A DNA stretch of 64,000 bases from the NCBI GenBank assembly GCA_041390305.1, contig JAWKQE010000009.1, positions 62,001 to 126,000 of the forward strand. Direction: 5' to 3'. The notes below the pieces were generated by a model. It had not been told where the DNA came from. It saw nothing but the letters and a program-made list of their open reading frames with translations, and did no database searches. The stretch is from JACKCR01 sp041390305. Lineage in GTDB: Bacteria > Eisenbacteria > RBG-16-71-46 > CAIMUX01. Positions 63,827 to 64,000 of this stretch are shown piece by piece; position 1 is the first letter of the stretch; every line of letters begins with the position of its first letter. Made by a program: the position numbers and the translations under genes.

Positions 63827-64000
63827 ATGCGGGAACGTCGGCCGAAGCGCGTGCGCCGGGAACGGTCCCCGCCCTCTGACCCGAAACGAAGGACCGGTGT
63901 ACTCCGTCCGAACTGCCCCGGAACGATCGCGAAAGGACGACATGACGACTCTCCAAAGTGTTGGGCCAACGCCCTCGGCGGGCTTCTCCTTCTCGCCGCG
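63827..64000 (+). CDS. N-terminal fragment of a probable membrane protein, cut by the window edge
   Basis: 58 codons are open to the end of the window. The sequence is strongly basic (M-R-E-R-R-P-K-R-V-R-R-E-R) and turns hydrophobic at the very end (A-L-G-G-L-L-L-L-A-A), as in the first membrane helix of FtsK-type translocases or similar proteins; identity cannot be decided. An alternative ATG at 63943 in another frame has a GAAAGGA site but loses the hydrophobic segment. Confidence 0.4.
   Translation, partial: MRERRPKRVRRERSPPSDPKRRTGVLRPNCPGTIAKGRHDDSPKCWANALGGLLLLAA

Overview
This is a GC-rich bacterial chromosome segment of 64 kb with one tRNA, no rRNA, no CRISPR array and no recognisable insertion sequence or prophage. 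Several large exported proteins end in a FlgD-like module (the NPF / D-x-x-GR / G-x-Y pattern used as a C-terminal sorting tail). Alongside these are many TPR proteins, FG-GAP and M36-like metalloprotease repeats, and a glutaminyl-tRNA synthetase. That combination is typical of uncultivated lineages around the FCB group such as Candidatus Eisenbacteria or Krumholzibacteriota. This assignment is an inference from protein architecture, not from a marker-gene tree.

Layout. 0-1.4 kb: two related small exported proteins, then a strong terminator. 1.4-7.5 kb: lipoprotein phosphodiesterase-TPR protein, a homocysteine methyltransferase/MTHFR fusion, two divergent TPR genes and a small orphan. 7.7-10.8 kb: slipin, NfeD protease and proline dehydrogenase. 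11-17.2 kb: a very large secreted metalloprotease and two small exported proteins. 17.7-23.3 kb: six consecutive genes (a secreted protein, GT2 glycosyltransferase, Nudix hydrolase, acyl-CoA dehydrogenase, SDR, DUF2231), every one broken by frameshifts. 23.7-31 kb: a second M36-like protease, another sorted secreted protein and an FG-GAP protein. 31-39.3 kb: HflK/HflC, an S9 peptidase, S-adenosylhomocysteinase, an M50-like peptidase, GlnRS and tRNA-Glu. 39.4-42.5 kb: response regulator, RarA and GalE.

42.8-47.4 kb holds the most interesting locus. An ExbB-ExbD-histidine kinase-NtrC operon lies directly upstream of a near-consensus sigma-54 promoter. That promoter appears to drive a second, stand-alone response regulator and a lysine-repeat histone H1-like protein. 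47.6-52.8 kb: a five-gene surface polysaccharide operon (HIT hydrolase, WecB-type epimerase, glycosyltransferase, flippase, methyltransferase). 53.2-62.3 kb: another sorted secreted protein, a YfhO-family membrane protein, a sugar dehydrogenase and aminotransferase pair that would fit a diacetamido-uronic acid pathway with the WecB-type epimerase, and a TrmH-type rRNA/tRNA methylase. 62.4-64 kb: a frameshifted PP2C phosphatase, an acidic Asp/Glu/Trp-rich protein and the start of a membrane protein cut by the window edge.

Two general points affect how the window should be read. First, at least a dozen genes carry single-base frame breaks while keeping their family motifs in the neighbouring frame. 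Several sit at G or C runs, which looks more like consensus error than decay, although the 17.7-23.3 kb cluster is dense enough to need separate explanation. Second, several genes have a -10 box 6-7 bases before the start codon and no Shine-Dalgarno sequence, suggesting leaderless transcripts.
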